Assembly (NCBI GenBank): GCA_028023455.1
Contig: JAQFVV010000450.1
Location: 62,001-126,000, forward strand
Reading direction: 5' to 3'
Length of the DNA stretch: 64,000 bases
DNA from: Epiperipatus broadwayi
Lineage: Eukaryota; Onychophora; Udeonychophora; Euonychophora; Peripatidae
Both the position numbers and the translations under genes were made by a program. Positions 22,168-33,279 of the stretch are shown here, piece by piece. A model generated the notes under the pieces. The model ran no database searches and was not told the DNA's origin. It was given only the letters and a program-made list of their open reading frames with translations. How positions within the stretch are numbered: the first letter of the stretch is position 1; every line of letters starts with the position of its first letter.

Positions 22168-22713
22168 AAAACAGGCACAACTCTCCATACAGTAGTGCCA
22201 CTCAGTGCCAACCAGAGTAATGTGCTAACATAAGAAATAGTGATCATGTGACATTTAGTGGTTTAACACCAATCCTGCCTAATAGGATAGTGGTGGCTAT
22301 GGTTGTTAAAGAGCCAAAGCCACCAAAATATATGGGTACTGAACTGGGTTCAAACCCATCTGACTATATAAGCTACTGAGCTTAGATTGAAGATATTATT
22401 GTGTTTTCAATTTTATTCTCATAGTTTTGTAGTTGAGATAAAAGGTGGCTGCTGGAAGGTTGCATTAGATCCTAAGATCTAGGTGCAGTGCTCTCAGATC
22501 CAAAGCTCCTCACTAACGAAGGCCACAAGCCAGAAACTAGTCTGGGGATATTGGATGAGTAGGCACAAGATGGGGATTTTATGCACAAGCCTTCTGGCAT
22601 CCATTGATTACTCTGGTTGGCACTGAGTGGCACTACTGTATGGAGAGTTTTGCCTGTTTTAATAATGGTAATGGGCTAACATAAGAAATAGTGATCATGT
22701 GATGTTTAGTGGT
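22168..22713 (+). mobile_element. Family F element, copy 3, with 12-bp target duplication
   Basis: Begins aaaacaggcacaactctcca and ends with the inverted arm followed by tagtgatcatgtgatgttta. A perfect 12-bp direct repeat, tatacattgatt, flanks it (22156-22167 and 22714-22725). Inside lies a tRNA-like section: gatagtggtggctatgg (A-box-like) and gggttcaaaccc (perfect B box) at 22282-22355. Known SINEs with this layout are pol III-transcribed; whether this one was is inference. Confidence 0.88.
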
Positions 22714-22729
22714 TATACATTGATTCAAA

Positions 22730-24008
22730 AATTAAATTTGGGTCTATCTAAAAATATGATAAATATCAGATTTTAACACAGAGAATAATCGAGTATTGTA
22801 AAATTATGACAAAAATATTGAAAGTTAAATTTTTAACACATTAAGATCATTTTAAAAATGAATATTTTAAAACTGTATAGACTTTAAATTCTCACCTCAT
22901 AATACAGTCAATCGAATTTTGGCATAGTTCTCAAATTTGGGATACACTTTTCATATTAGTTCTCTTGTCTCTGTTTGGTACACCAGTTTTTCTTTGTTGC
23001 TAGTTTCTTTAATATTTATTTCTGTTTTATTTTTTTTTAACTTCTTCAGTATTCAATATTTAGTTACAGGCAATAATATTTTCTTCCTTAGGCATTAGAA
23101 TCTGGACGTCCTTTGGTTATATTTATTACATGGTTTACAGATTAAGAATCATACAGCAATCCTAAAGAATGTGCTCTGGCTGGTCATCTTTGATGTATCC
23201 ATTAGATTCCTTCATGGATATCATAATTTTAAAAAATGAAGACAATTATAATACCTTACAATCTTATTTCATGTAACAATAAGCTATTTTAGTGACCCCC
23301 CCCCCCCATTTCTATCTACAATTTTCTCATCTGAAACTCTTTAGGATAATGATTACCTGGATAGTTAAAGGTTTAAACTGAAAAAATGAATACTGACCAC
23401 AGCCAATATTTCTCTAATTGATTATTTAGTAAACAACCCATTAAGTATCCTGTGAAAAATATGTTAATTATTTTATTTTAAATGAGTCATACATTTAATT
23501 TATATTTATCCATATTTTATTTTTCAAAATTTTTTTTATTCACACTCCATAAGAATCATCTATATAAAAAAAAACCTTATATATCAATACTGATGGCGAC
23601 TAGTTTACAAAATTTAAAGTTATATTCCTTATCTTTAAACAACCAATTAGTTTATAACGATCGCACTATGAAGCTAAATAACATCATAATAGAATTGTTC
23701 TTTCATTATTTGTACACATTATGATCTTCTGTTTACTTCATATTCTTCCTTAAAATAATTATTTCTTTAGTCCGTTTAAACCAATCTTTATGATTGACAT
23801 TTGCAAATTTAATTTACAGACAACTTTGACTTATACCCAATCTTTATAAATTTTATTCTGAATATAAAATACAGTTATGACCTTCTATTCAAATTTCTGA
23901 CATCAAGAACTAATATTTAAAAGTAATGAACAGAACAACCGATTCTCAATTTCTTTTGTTTGATTTTAAGAAAAATAATAATCTCGGAGAAGACAAATAT
24001 TACTTAAT
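22730..24008. other. A/T-rich DNA, nothing recognised
   Basis: Includes a 12-C homopolymer at about 23297. The plus frame at 23482-23724 is low-complexity translation and is rejected. Confidence 0.5.
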
Positions 24009-24010
24009 TA

Positions 24011-24984
24011 CACCTGGGTCTCGTTTTATGCGGATTATTTTAATGCGATTTTGAAGTTATGCGATTCATGTTTCTTCTTAATATCTTTCACATTTCACTA
24101 TATTTATTAGATATTAAGAAATTTAAATTATTAATAACTTATTTTGACTTGAAATACTTTTTTTTCAAAAATATAACATTATATTAGCAGCTAATGTGAA
24201 TATGGCCTGAAGCTGTATTTAGAATTTTAGCTTCTATGTAAATAACCTATTTATACTAATGAGTAAATAATAATAATAGATTTATACTTACATATAAAAA
24301 TATCGCAATAAATATTCAAAAAATTTAAACTTTTAAACCATATTTTGTTATATATAACAGATATAAATAATCTTTTAAATTTTTAAAATAAAAAATGAAG
24401 ATTTTATAAACAGAAAATAATCTTTCTAATGATAATGTATAATCTTTTTGTTTTGATTACGATCTCATTTTTTTTAATATAGAAACAGAAAACCATTAAC
24501 ACAGCACAAAACTAAAAGTGGTGCTAGTTGTACATCATATCACGAATAAAAATAAAGTGGCTAACAGGTTTTTCTGGGCATAATTGCTGAGAGATTCTTG
24601 ACTTTGTTTAAGGAGAAGCCACAATACATCACATCACATCTGATTTCTTACCAGTTTACAAACGAACGCTAGCAGTAATGATTAAAATATGTATGAAAAA
24701 TGTAAAATTAAATATTGTAGTTAATAAAAAAAAAGTAAAAAAGTTTGTCTTGTATTAATTTTTTTCAAATATTTGAAATTTTTTTATTAGTCATACTTTA
24801 TTTGCTTATTTTTTTAATGCGAATTTTAAAATAATTTTTCCTTGTTGCTTTGCTTTTATGCGAATTCTGAAAAATACAGAACCTATCCCCCATTTTTCAA
24901 GGTAAGTTAAGTCTATTTTTGTGCGATTTTTTTAATGCGGGTTTTCTGTGGAACCTATCTACCGCATAAAACGAGACTCAGGTA
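24011..24984. mobile_element. Tigger/pogo-like DNA transposon, non-autonomous copy 1
   Basis: Ends read cacctgggtctcgttttatg and cataaaacgagactcaggt, with TA on both sides (24009-24010 and 24985-24986). Subterminal motifs ttaatgcgattttgaagtta and aacctatctaccgcataaaa resemble Tigger/pogo ends in layout. The interior keeps only noncoding remnants shared with copy 2 (gtgctagttgta, ttaccagtttacaaacgaac). It lies immediately upstream of the LINE frame. Confidence 0.85.
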
Positions 24985-25091
24985 TATTTTAGATTTACAT
25001 AATTATTTTAAATTTATCCTAAAACAATTACTGAATGATGAGAATGAATAGGAACTATTTTTTTTTCACAAATATATAAAGCTACAAAGTA

Positions 25092-26651
25092 GTGATGAGA
25101 CACAAACTTAATTTTATGATTTTAATGATATTTAAGTTTGACAATTTAAGTAATAGTGAATCGTTTACAGTAATTTCATCTTTTTTATTTAATATTTTTT
25201 CTCTATACTTTATTACTAACCTTCTATTAAACAGACATATTGCAATTTCATTAAATGGAAAAATTTCAAACTCATTCACACCTACCAAGTCGATTCCACA
25301 GGGTTCTCCTCTTAGTCCCTTACTCTTCATTCTATATATAAATCCATTCCTTAAATCTTTAGAGATGAATCTTCCTGGTATCAATAAATCCATTCAGCAC
25401 ATATCCTACATGGATGATGTGACAGTGTTCTTACCCTCTAGAAAATTCATACCGAAACTAATTCAAATTATGGACAATTTCACCATAGAGTCAGGTCTTG
25501 CGTTTAACCTTAGAAAATCTGCTGTATGGAGACTTTCATCTGGAAAATCCATTCCATCCTTTTTCACAGCTATGCCACAAAAATTTTTGGGTTTACCAAT
25601 GAGTCTCTCTCATGCAGCAATGAGGAAATTAATACAAGACACTATCATGAATTCTGCAAGAAAAATAATTGATTCACTTTCAAAAGTTTATACATCATTA
25701 TTTGCAAAAACAGCCCTACTCAACATGTTACTGTTCCCCAGAATTGCTTACTACATGCCGTTCATTAAATTTTCATCAAAATTTATCCAGAATATAAACT
25801 CTCTTTGCTCTAGATTAATGTGGAAGGGTAAAACTGTTGCTATTAGCTTAAGAAGAGTGCAGAGACCAACAAGACTTAATGGCTTGTCACTGCATTCACT
25901 TCATGTTCTTTGTCTACAGAAATCAAATAACCTCATTACAAGACTTAATGGGATTTTTCCTGATGACTCACCTTTTCTATCTATTCATCCTACAGATACT
26001 CCACCTCCAATTAATGATGGTTGGCTGACACAAGTCTTAATTGACATTTCAAAAATTCTCACACCTTTAACTCAATTAAAACCAACGAAACTTCGTTATT
26101 GGGATGCCTATCTTCTTTTTTTTTCAACAATTATCCCAGATCATAGCATTCTCACCTGTACAAACTTTGCCATTATAAAGAAATATAAAAGATGTAATCT
26201 AGAGCCAAAATATTTGGACTTTCTTCTAAAGCTAAATCTCAATGCCCTTCCAACAAGCCACTTTCTTGTGATGTATAGAGGTTTTTCATCTTTGGACCCT
26301 GTTTGCTCACTCTGCCATAGGGAGGATGATACCATATTTCACATTTTCAACAATTGTTCCTCTCTTCAGGGCTGTAGAATATTGATTAATAAAATTTATA
26401 CACCAAAACATCCAATTATCAACACACTCATAAAAGGTTTTGCTTATGGGGATTTTGCAATTATAAGAAGTGCAACTTTCATCACTTTCTGTCTATGGTT
26501 TGTCAGATGCTTCATAATCTTCAAGTCTGTTATACCTGATCCAACATTAATTTTTTTACAAAAATTAAAAGATATCAAAGAAAGAGATTTGAAGTTAGCT
26601 CCTCACCTAATAGCAAATTCCACATGGAATCTTATTAATATTGGACATTAA
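25092..26651 (+). CDS. LINE reverse transcriptase ORF, 5' truncated (L1/Tx1-like)
   Basis: 519 open codons encode the distal part of a non-LTR retrotransposon polyprotein, which copies its RNA into DNA at the target site. Visible landmarks: NGKISNSF (about residues 55-62), QGSPLSPLLF (70-79, fingers/palm), the catalytic box YMDD (106-109) where most LINEs have F/YADD, a thumb-like FLGLPMSLS (165-173), GLSLHSL (264-270), and a C-terminal zinc knuckle C405-x2-C408-x8-H417-x4-C422, typical of L1/Tx1-type elements. The endonuclease and first RT motifs are absent upstream, so the copy is 5' truncated, and the first Met (25092) is only where the frame opens. The absence of stops in such A/T-rich DNA suggests a recent insertion. 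It stands between two Tigger-like elements and is followed by an 85-bp minisatellite. Confidence 0.9.
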   Translation: MMRHKLNFMILMIFKFDNLSNSESFTVISSFLFNIFSLYFITNLLLNRHIAISLNGKISNSFTPTKSIPQGSPLSPLLFILYINPFLKSLEMNLPGINKSIQHISYMDDVTVFLPSRKFIPKLIQIMDNFTIESGLAFNLRKSAVWRLSSGKSIPSFFTAMPQKFLGLPMSLSHAAMRKLIQDTIMNSARKIIDSLSKVYTSLFAKTALLNMLLFPRIAYYMPFIKFSSKFIQNINSLCSRLMWKGKTVAISLRRVQRPTRLNGLSLHSLHVLCLQKSNNLITRLNGIFPDDSPFLSIHPTDTPPPINDGWLTQVLIDISKILTPLTQLKPTKLRYWDAYLLFFSTIIPDHSILTCTNFAIIKKYKRCNLEPKYLDFLLKLNLNALPTSHFLVMYRGFSSLDPVCSLCHREDDTIFHIFNNCSSLQGCRILINKIYTPKHPIINTLIKGFAYGDFAIIRSATFITFCLWFVRCFIIFKSVIPDPTLIFLQKLKDIKERDLKLAPHLIANSTWNLINIGH

Positions 26652-26785
26652 GTAATTTAATGGTTTATAAATATATTGCCAAATTTAATGTTATTTTATA
26701 ATTTTTTCTTTATTGTAAACATAGTTAAATAAACCTGTTTTTGATACTAAAACTACATATTTGTTAAATTAAAGCTTGGTTGATA

Positions 26786-27115
26786 GGTCTCATCATCGAT
26801 TCCACCTCTGGTGATCCAACTTCTTATGAACTCCAGAGCAATAAAACCATTCAATTATTCTGGAGCATAAGGTCTCATCATCAATTCCACCTCTGGTAAT
26901 CAAACTTCTTATGAACTCCCAAGCAATGAAGCCATTCAATTATTCTGGAGCATAATGTCTTAACATTGATTCTATCTCTGGTGATCCAACTTCTTATGAA
27001 CTCCTGAGCAATGAAGCCATTCAATTATTATAGAGCATAAGGTCTTAACATCGATTCCACCTCTGGTGATCAAACGTGTGATTTCCCGAGCAATGAAGCC
27101 ATTCAATCATTTATT
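26786..27115 (+). repeat. Minisatellite, 85-bp unit, about four copies
   Basis: Units begin at 26786, 26871, 26956 and 27041, a constant 85-bp step. Each contains gattccacctctggtgatc, cttatgaactcc, gagcaatgaagccattcaat and gagcataa. It begins about 135 bp after the LINE stop codon, so it may be a 3'-UTR repeat of that LINE. Confidence 0.95.
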
Positions 27116-27680
27116 TTTAACACCAGTATGGCTATTATTGTCTTAATTAAATAATAACATAGATATTTTTGGATTCAATATAAAAGAGTTTGTAAAGTAA
27201 AATTAGATTCTTTTAAAAATAAATTACACATATATTCAGGATCATGTTTACCTAATAACATAGTAGGCTATGATCTAGAAATGCTCAAGTGAGAAATGGC
27301 ACCAACACAACACAAAATTTAATTTTATGAGGGAAGTTAGGATTTCATTCTTTAATTTTTTTCATCCTTTTATTTTTGCCTTTAATTTAAATCATCATAA
27401 CATTTATTCAAGACTTTGTAGATGTCTAGGGATCCATGGACCATACATTAAAAAATGCGTATGCAAACTATTGTGCTAAAAAATACTTATACAGAATATA
27501 ATTTTTTTGGATTTTTGAATATGGAAACTGAAGAATTTGAAAACTCAGACACAAAAATATAATTAAGCTATCTATATTGTGTTTATGTGTGAATCTATGA
27601 AAATACATTTATAATATATATTTATTAATATAACATGAAACAAATATACCCTTGCACATTTACATTATATACAACAATTA
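27116..27680. other. A/T-rich DNA, nothing recognised
   Basis: No feature was recognised between the minisatellite and the open minus-strand stretch. Confidence 0.4.
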
Positions 27681-27685
27681 TATAA

Positions 27686-28050
27686 TCACCTAATATTGTT
27701 ATGAGGTACAGCTTCTTGTTGCCATGCAACTATAGAAAGAAGGCCAAATAACCTTATAATTTTACCTATCACTTCCAGCTGTACTGTGGCAGCCTGCCTT
27801 GTGAACAGATATGGTAACACTTTCGGCTGTACTCTGATAATTTGCTTCATGTTTACTTTAGGTTCTATCAGTTTCCAGTCCTGAACTTGGATTTGCCTCA
27901 CTGCACAGTTGACGTTTCTAGGAGAATTTGTATTCTGCCTTTCAGTTTTGTGATAATAGTTCTCTCTCGCATACTGCCATTCAACTTTGACAATTGTCTT
28001 CCCTTACTTCCGAATGGATTAACTATTTATGGCCAGATTCCCATCCATAA
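27686..28050 (-). pseudogene. Unidentified open stretch, possibly a decayed coding sequence
   Basis: Less A/T-rich than its surroundings. On the minus strand one frame stays open for about 106 codons from about 28003 to 27686 (contains KVEWQYARENYYHKTE, RQIQVQDWKLIEPKVNM and RQAATVQLEVIG). The same frame continues upstream as MDGNLAINS interrupted by two stop codons, as in a decayed gene or transposon ORF. No splice sites or family motif were recognised. Confidence 0.3.
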
Positions 28051-28059
28051 TGACAACAA

Positions 28060-28922
28060 TGAGATTCAATGAGCATCATCACCTATTTGCCCATTATTGC
28101 CATTTGACGTACACTATCTATATGTATAGTCATTGACTCATGGTGATGAATGTCAATCGGACTGAGATAAATTAAATCTGGACTAGCTCATTATTTGGAG
28201 GCAAAGTGAGATATAAACACAAATCAAGAATCATTGTTAAACCTATAGCCGCAGTCTCAGAATTGAGGGATTTAAAAGAACCAAAATAATTGCTTGAACT
28301 CCTGATTAATATCTGTGTGTTCCTTTATGATATTTTGTCAATAGTTATGCTGTCTAAAAAAAAATCCATACCCTACATAAATAAATCTCATTGGACAAAA
28401 AAAAAAAAAACTAAAAATAGTTTATAAACATAAAATAAATAAATATAGTAGCAGATGAATATACATTTATCATAGGAATATAATAGAATAAAATAACATG
28501 ATGATAAAAATAATAATTAGTAAAAAATAAGCAAATAATCATTTTTTTTACTTATATTTTTGTCTGACACTTTTTTTTAAAGCTCTTGTAAAGATTTCAA
28601 CCAGGGTAAAATTCATAAGATCTTAATATTATTTTTCTCTGTCATATTTAATTTCCGAGAACTCCTATATTTTCTGGAATGTAGACTAGAGCCTAAAATG
28701 TCATACTTAAATACAGGCCTGGGTTTTTCGCATAATTTTTAATAAATATATATATACATTATGTTAAAAAGGTACATAATGAGCTTATTTTGGCATTTTT
28801 AGAAAATAAAAAATATAAATATATTAAATTGCATCAATACGATTAAAGAAAAAAAAAAAATTTATAAACAAGATAATAAATCATCTTTATTCATAAGTAG
28901 ATTATTTTAATTTTTTTATAAT
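28060..28922. other. A/T-rich DNA, nothing recognised
   Basis: No gene or repeat was recognised. Confidence 0.45.
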
Positions 28923-29030
28923 TACACCCGGGTCTCATTTTATGCGGATTTTTTAAATGCGATTTTGAAGTTACGCAATTCATGTTTCTTCTTAATATCT
29001 TTATATGCAGTTTTCTTTTATGCGATAAAA

Positions 29031-29154
29031 ATTATTAGATCAGAAGTCGAGCTCCGATAATGCGCTATTACTTTAAATATTATAAATTTCGCGCACTAAC
29101 ACGTCATATTTAAAATAATAGCGCATTATCGGAGTTCGACTTCCATCTAATAAT
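29031..29154. mobile_element. Hairpin element nested in Tigger copy 2
   Basis: The arms of about 39 bp (attattagat...gataatgcgctatta and taatagcgcattatc...atctaataat) are near-perfect inverted copies around a 45-bp loop. Tigger copy 1 lacks it, so it inserted into copy 2 after transposition. Confidence 0.88.
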
Positions 29155-29425
29155 TTCAATATTTTCAGCACTTTAAGTACTGTAATAGATTTTATGCAAT
29201 AAAGAAGTTCATAATTTACTTAAAATTAGGATTTCCCCATTTTATATACACACATTAAATTTTACAAGATTATAATGTAAATCTGTTCAAATATTATAGA
29301 TGCCTATACTATGCATGTTGTTGTTTTTGCATTTTAAATCACATTCTATTTTTGCTTTTTAAAAAAAGAGTATATAAGCAATTAATCGTTTAATGTCCGC
29401 AAGTTTATTTTTAAAAGGTGAGTAA

Positions 29426-29611
29426 CAGTGGTGGGCACAATTAAATTTGACAATTAAAAATTAAAATCTGATTTTTAATTGTAATTAACAATTTAAAAAT
29501 TACATAATGTGATCTGAAATTAATGTGATGTGAAACAATGAAATTTGATTTGTAAATGGAATTGAAATTAATTTTTAATTGTTAGTTTTAATTAAATTTT
29601 TCCCAACAGTG
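29426..29611. mobile_element. Miniature hAT element (186 bp) nested in Tigger copy 2
   Basis: The ends cagtggtgggcacaatt and aatttttcccaacagtg are imperfect inverted repeats. Flanking 8-bp repeats gtgagtaa (29418-29425) and gtgcgtag (29612-29619) agree at 6 of 8 positions. The interior is aatt-rich and noncoding. Confidence 0.72.
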
Positions 29612-30148
29612 GTGCGTAGGTGTCTTTTTATTATTACAAGTCTAAGTTCTTATTTTTATTTTAAACTTTTAGTTTGTCCAAATGGAGAGGAAAAAACACC
29701 CAAGAAAATGAATTTCTTTGGAAAAAAAATTTCAATTTTAGATCGCTTAGCAAAATGTGAAAGTTGAACAGCGATTGGAAAACATTTTAGTTTGGGCGAG
29801 TCCATTATAAGAGCAATTAAAAAAATGAAGTCGGCGCTAGTTGTATTTCTCTTGTGACAAATCTGATGTCTTACCAGTTTACAAATGAACTTGCATATCG
29901 TCAAATAGCGATAATGATTAAAATACTGCACATGTATGAAAAAATGTAAAATACTCTAAATTACGCATAAAAATATAGTTTTGAATAAATTTCAATACTG
30001 TAGTTAATAAAAAAAGTTTGTCTTGTATCAATTTTTTTCAAATTTGAAAATTTTTATTAGTCATATTTTATTTCCTTATTTTTTTTATGTGAATTTTAAA
30101 GTAATTTCTGAGAAACCTATCTACCGCATAAAATGAGACCCAGGAGTA

Positions 30149-32278
30149 CTTTTAGCCTATAGAGAGAAAGGCTACTTAGCATAAATAGTATTTGAGAACA
30201 ACGTTAGTACATTATTCTCTAATATAAGTACTTTTCTTAAAAACAAAAGTGCTTTAATAAGAAAAATAATAATAATAAATTTTTTTAAAAATAATGCTTT
30301 TATGTAAATAGCAGACTAAAAAATAAAAAAAATAACAAAGTAATATAACTCTCGGCTAATTTGCCATTCTCAGAAAGTATAAAAAAATCTTAAAAATCTA
30401 GACTTGTTATAAAATAATTGGAAATTGTAGGAATATGGTCAATTCATAAAAGCATTTTTTTTTACATATTATTTTTTTACTTTTTAGTTATATTTACATA
30501 TTTTAAAAAATGATTAAAATTGCAAAAAAATTTGACAACAATTATAATTTAATAATAAGACATGAAAATAAAAAATATACCTTCTAGCCAAGAAATCTAC
30601 TATATAAAACTATTTACTATTGGCTTTTTAATTAATTTAATTAAGTCAATTAAATTTAATATTAACAAAACTTTATTCTACAAATGTAATGATTCCTTCA
30701 AATATATATATTATTTTAATTAATTTAATTAATTAAGTAAGAGTTGAATCAATATTAATGAAATTTTATTTTATGAATGTAATATTTCTGTTGGCTAAAT
30801 TCATGAGAAGCAAAAGGATGTGAGTTCGAGTACTAAATGGGAACTAATTTTTTTCATTGTTAAAAATTCAAATGTGGTCATACCAACAAAAACACAGACA
30901 GGGCAAGTTAATATAAAAGCATTTAATATTGATAATTTGTTTTGAAAATATATGTAAAAAATCTATTATAAAATTGAATTAAAAGACAATAATTTTATAA
31001 GTAAAATAAATTTTAAAACATATCTTACGCAAAAAATATGACTTCATACAAACTTTTGTAATACATATAAGTAAAAGACAAAATAACTTTTAAACAGCTC
31101 GCTATAAGTCAAAGACTTCTCAATTATTCCTCCTCTGAGAAATAAAACGAAAAACAAAGTATTATTAACTAAGGACAGCGGCCATTTTTTAGATTCCTAT
31201 ATTTGTTTTACTTTCTATTTCAAAATATCTAAATATCTATTAACTAATATTGGATGACTATTTGGGTTAGGTACAGATAGGGCTACCTATAGAAAAATTC
31301 TATGTCTGATTAAAACTGGAGAGTTTTTTTTAATTTTACTTGTCCCAGATTTGAAGCCAGAACCTATTTAGATATTGCATTGTAAGGTTTGATAAGACTA
31401 ACACAAAATATAAACAGCCATTAATCTGACAGTAATTAAACACAGAAATAAATAAAGATCAAACAATATTTGACAACAATAACAAAATTATAATACTATT
31501 TTTTAAATTTTGCTTAAAAATTAATAAATTATATACAATAAAGTTGCCACATGCTTGTTTATTTTGACACATTAATACTGATAATGAAATAATTACTGAG
31601 AAAATAGATTTGAGCAATAGTTTGTTTCAATTGGAAATGGAATGCTAAAACAGTTGAAATGCACAAATATGTGGTAATTTATAAATGACAAGAATACAAT
31701 AATATTGAAAGAATATCAATATTTCAATAACCATAAACACACAGTTGACATTTCTGTTAAAAAGCCAGATTAGCATTTGCTTGGAGAACTACCAAAATTT
31801 TGAAAGGGCAATAATTTCAATGCCATTTTTTTTTTTTTAAAAAAAGGCAAATATTAATTTGAAACTAACATTGAATGTAATGAAATGTATTCTTGTCCAA
31901 TCTTCTGCTACACATGGAATTCTAATAATATAAGATCAATGACTTTGTGATGTTTTTGCCAAAGACTGCAACACATCTATAATGAGTTTTATGGAATTTA
32001 TAAATGTATAAAGAAATTATGCATCTTTTTAAAATAAATTACAAATACACAAAACAAATTCACTAAAAAAACAACAAACAAATGAATTGCAGCAAGATAT
32101 TTAACAACATATTATTAACATGTGACACAAGTACATTGGGGGGGGGGGGGAATCAACCGTGTAGCTATCAATTTCTCAGAGGATATATTTGTCGTATTTG
32201 TTAGCTGGAATTATACAACATTTGGACAGTCTCCAGAAATATATCAAATTTCTCATGGGAAAAAGCATCAAGTCTGAA
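30149..32278. other. A/T-rich DNA, little recognised
   Basis: A diverged direct repeat is visible at 30622-30790 (ttaattaatttaattaa and caatattaatgaaattttatt-like phrases, twice). A tRNA B-box-like gtgagttcgagtac lies at 30819. A 12-G homopolymer lies near 32138. No gene was recognised. Confidence 0.4.
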
Positions 32279-32295
32279 TTAATTTTTTGCTTTTT

Positions 32296-32386
32296 CTTTA
32301 ATATGTCAAAGCGTTGACTGGGAAGCAAACCCAGGCCAGCTGCTTGGAAGGCAGTTATGCTAACCACTAGGCCACCAAACGCTTGA
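32296..32386 (-). mobile_element. tRNA-Gly-derived short SINE, subfamily A
   Basis: On the minus strand: GTCAAGCGTTTGGTGGCCTA, GTGGTTAGCATAACTGCC, loop CTTCCAA (Gly anticodon), B arm CTGGGTTTGCTTCCCAG, tail CAACGCTTTGACATATT and A's. The target duplication is ttaattttttgcttttt (32279-32295) and ctaatttttttgctttt (32387-32403). Confidence 0.9.
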
Positions 32387-32403
32387 CTAATTTTTTTGCT
32401 TTT

Positions 32404-33185
32404 AGCTCAAAAATGGCTTACACAACATTATATTAATATTAAAATCAGGAAATAGGGGAGCCATGAAAAATATGTAAGGTCACTTATGATTCTCAAATCA
32501 ATATTGGATTGTTTGGGCTGGAAAAACGAATTTACTAACACTTTGTAGATAGTGATGTCCCAAAACAAAGTTTATACTATAGGAAAACATTCAAATAAAC
32601 TGCAAGTTTACATCATTAAGAGGGTACCATATATTATTATCCAAATCACCACAATGTTTCATAATTGGGAGAAATCAATATCACTGAACATTTTTAAAGT
32701 AGAAAAAATATATTACGAAAGCAATGTAATAACTATCATTCGAAGTATTCAATTAATATATATTAAAATAATTATTAATAAAAATAAAATAAATATGAAC
32801 GAAAAAAGAAACGAGATAAAAGTGGCCATCTTACAAAATCAAGCACTAAGCAATTATTATGTAAAATATTCTGGAGGGATAAATAATAAAAGTGGGGAAA
32901 ATGCTTCATTCAGCAATGAAATAATTTAAAATTGTATATAACTGAATACAGATAAAAGAAAACGATAGTTTTTAATAATATCTCAAACCAGAAATTAAAC
33001 TGTAAAATATTCATCTAAGAAATAAGTACAGCTAGAAATTAGACATCAATTTGAATAAAAACATTTATATATTTTATTCACAATTTAAAAAAAAAGAAAA
33101 ATGTCAAAAACTAAGCTAAATAGTTAATGCTAAAATAGAAAAATCATTTTTAATTATAACAACTATAATTGCAAATAGATTGCAA
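32404..33185. other. A/T-rich DNA, one spurious open frame
   Basis: A 125-codon plus frame (32552-32929) has only A/T-driven composition (Ile, Asn, Lys) and no recognised motif. It is not called as a gene. Confidence 0.45.
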
Positions 33186-33190
33186 GTTAC

Positions 33191-33272
33191 CGTAATTTTT
33201 TTTGAAAGCCATTTTTTTCTCCCCTGACTTCTTTTGAAGATTGACCTCTGGTAAATCAGTCAGTGCAGCCAT
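33191..33272 (-). CDS. Candidate first coding exon, unidentified protein
   Basis: On the minus strand an ATG at 33272 opens MAALTDLPEVNLQKKSGEKK followed by MAFKKNY and ends at ACG|GTAACT, a plausible 5' splice site (GT at 33190-33189). Codon content is far less A/T-biased than in neighbouring chance frames. Upstream on the same strand are a T-rich stretch and a CCAAT-like motif. The peptide is too short to assign to a family. It lies on the same strand as, and about 24 kb downstream of, the phosphatase exon, so it could start the next gene. It may be a chance frame. Confidence 0.3.
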
Positions 33273-33279
33273 AAAATAA

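Larger units (their letters stand above)
28925..30146 (+). mobile_element. Tigger/pogo-like DNA transposon, copy 2, with two nested elements
   Basis: Ends read cacccgggtctcattttatg and cataaaatgagacccagg, with TA on each side (28923-28924, 30147-30148). Compared with copy 1 it carries two later insertions: a hairpin at 29031-29154 and a 186-bp hAT element at 29426-29611. Downstream of the hAT element, the plus frame at about 29672-29830 reads PKKMNFFGKKISILDRLAKC, stop, then FSLGESIIRAIKK. This matches the layout of the N-terminal DNA-binding helix-turn-helix of Tigger/CENP-B-type transposases. The catalytic domain is missing, so the copy is inactive. Confidence 0.88.

Noticed and set aside
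25082-25393. 103-codon minus-strand frame
   Set aside because: Antisense shadow of the open LINE reverse transcriptase frame.
32552-32929. 125-codon plus-strand frame
   Set aside because: Composition is driven by A/T (Ile, Asn, Lys), with no motif, no splice sites and no homology I can recognise; such frames are expected by chance here.
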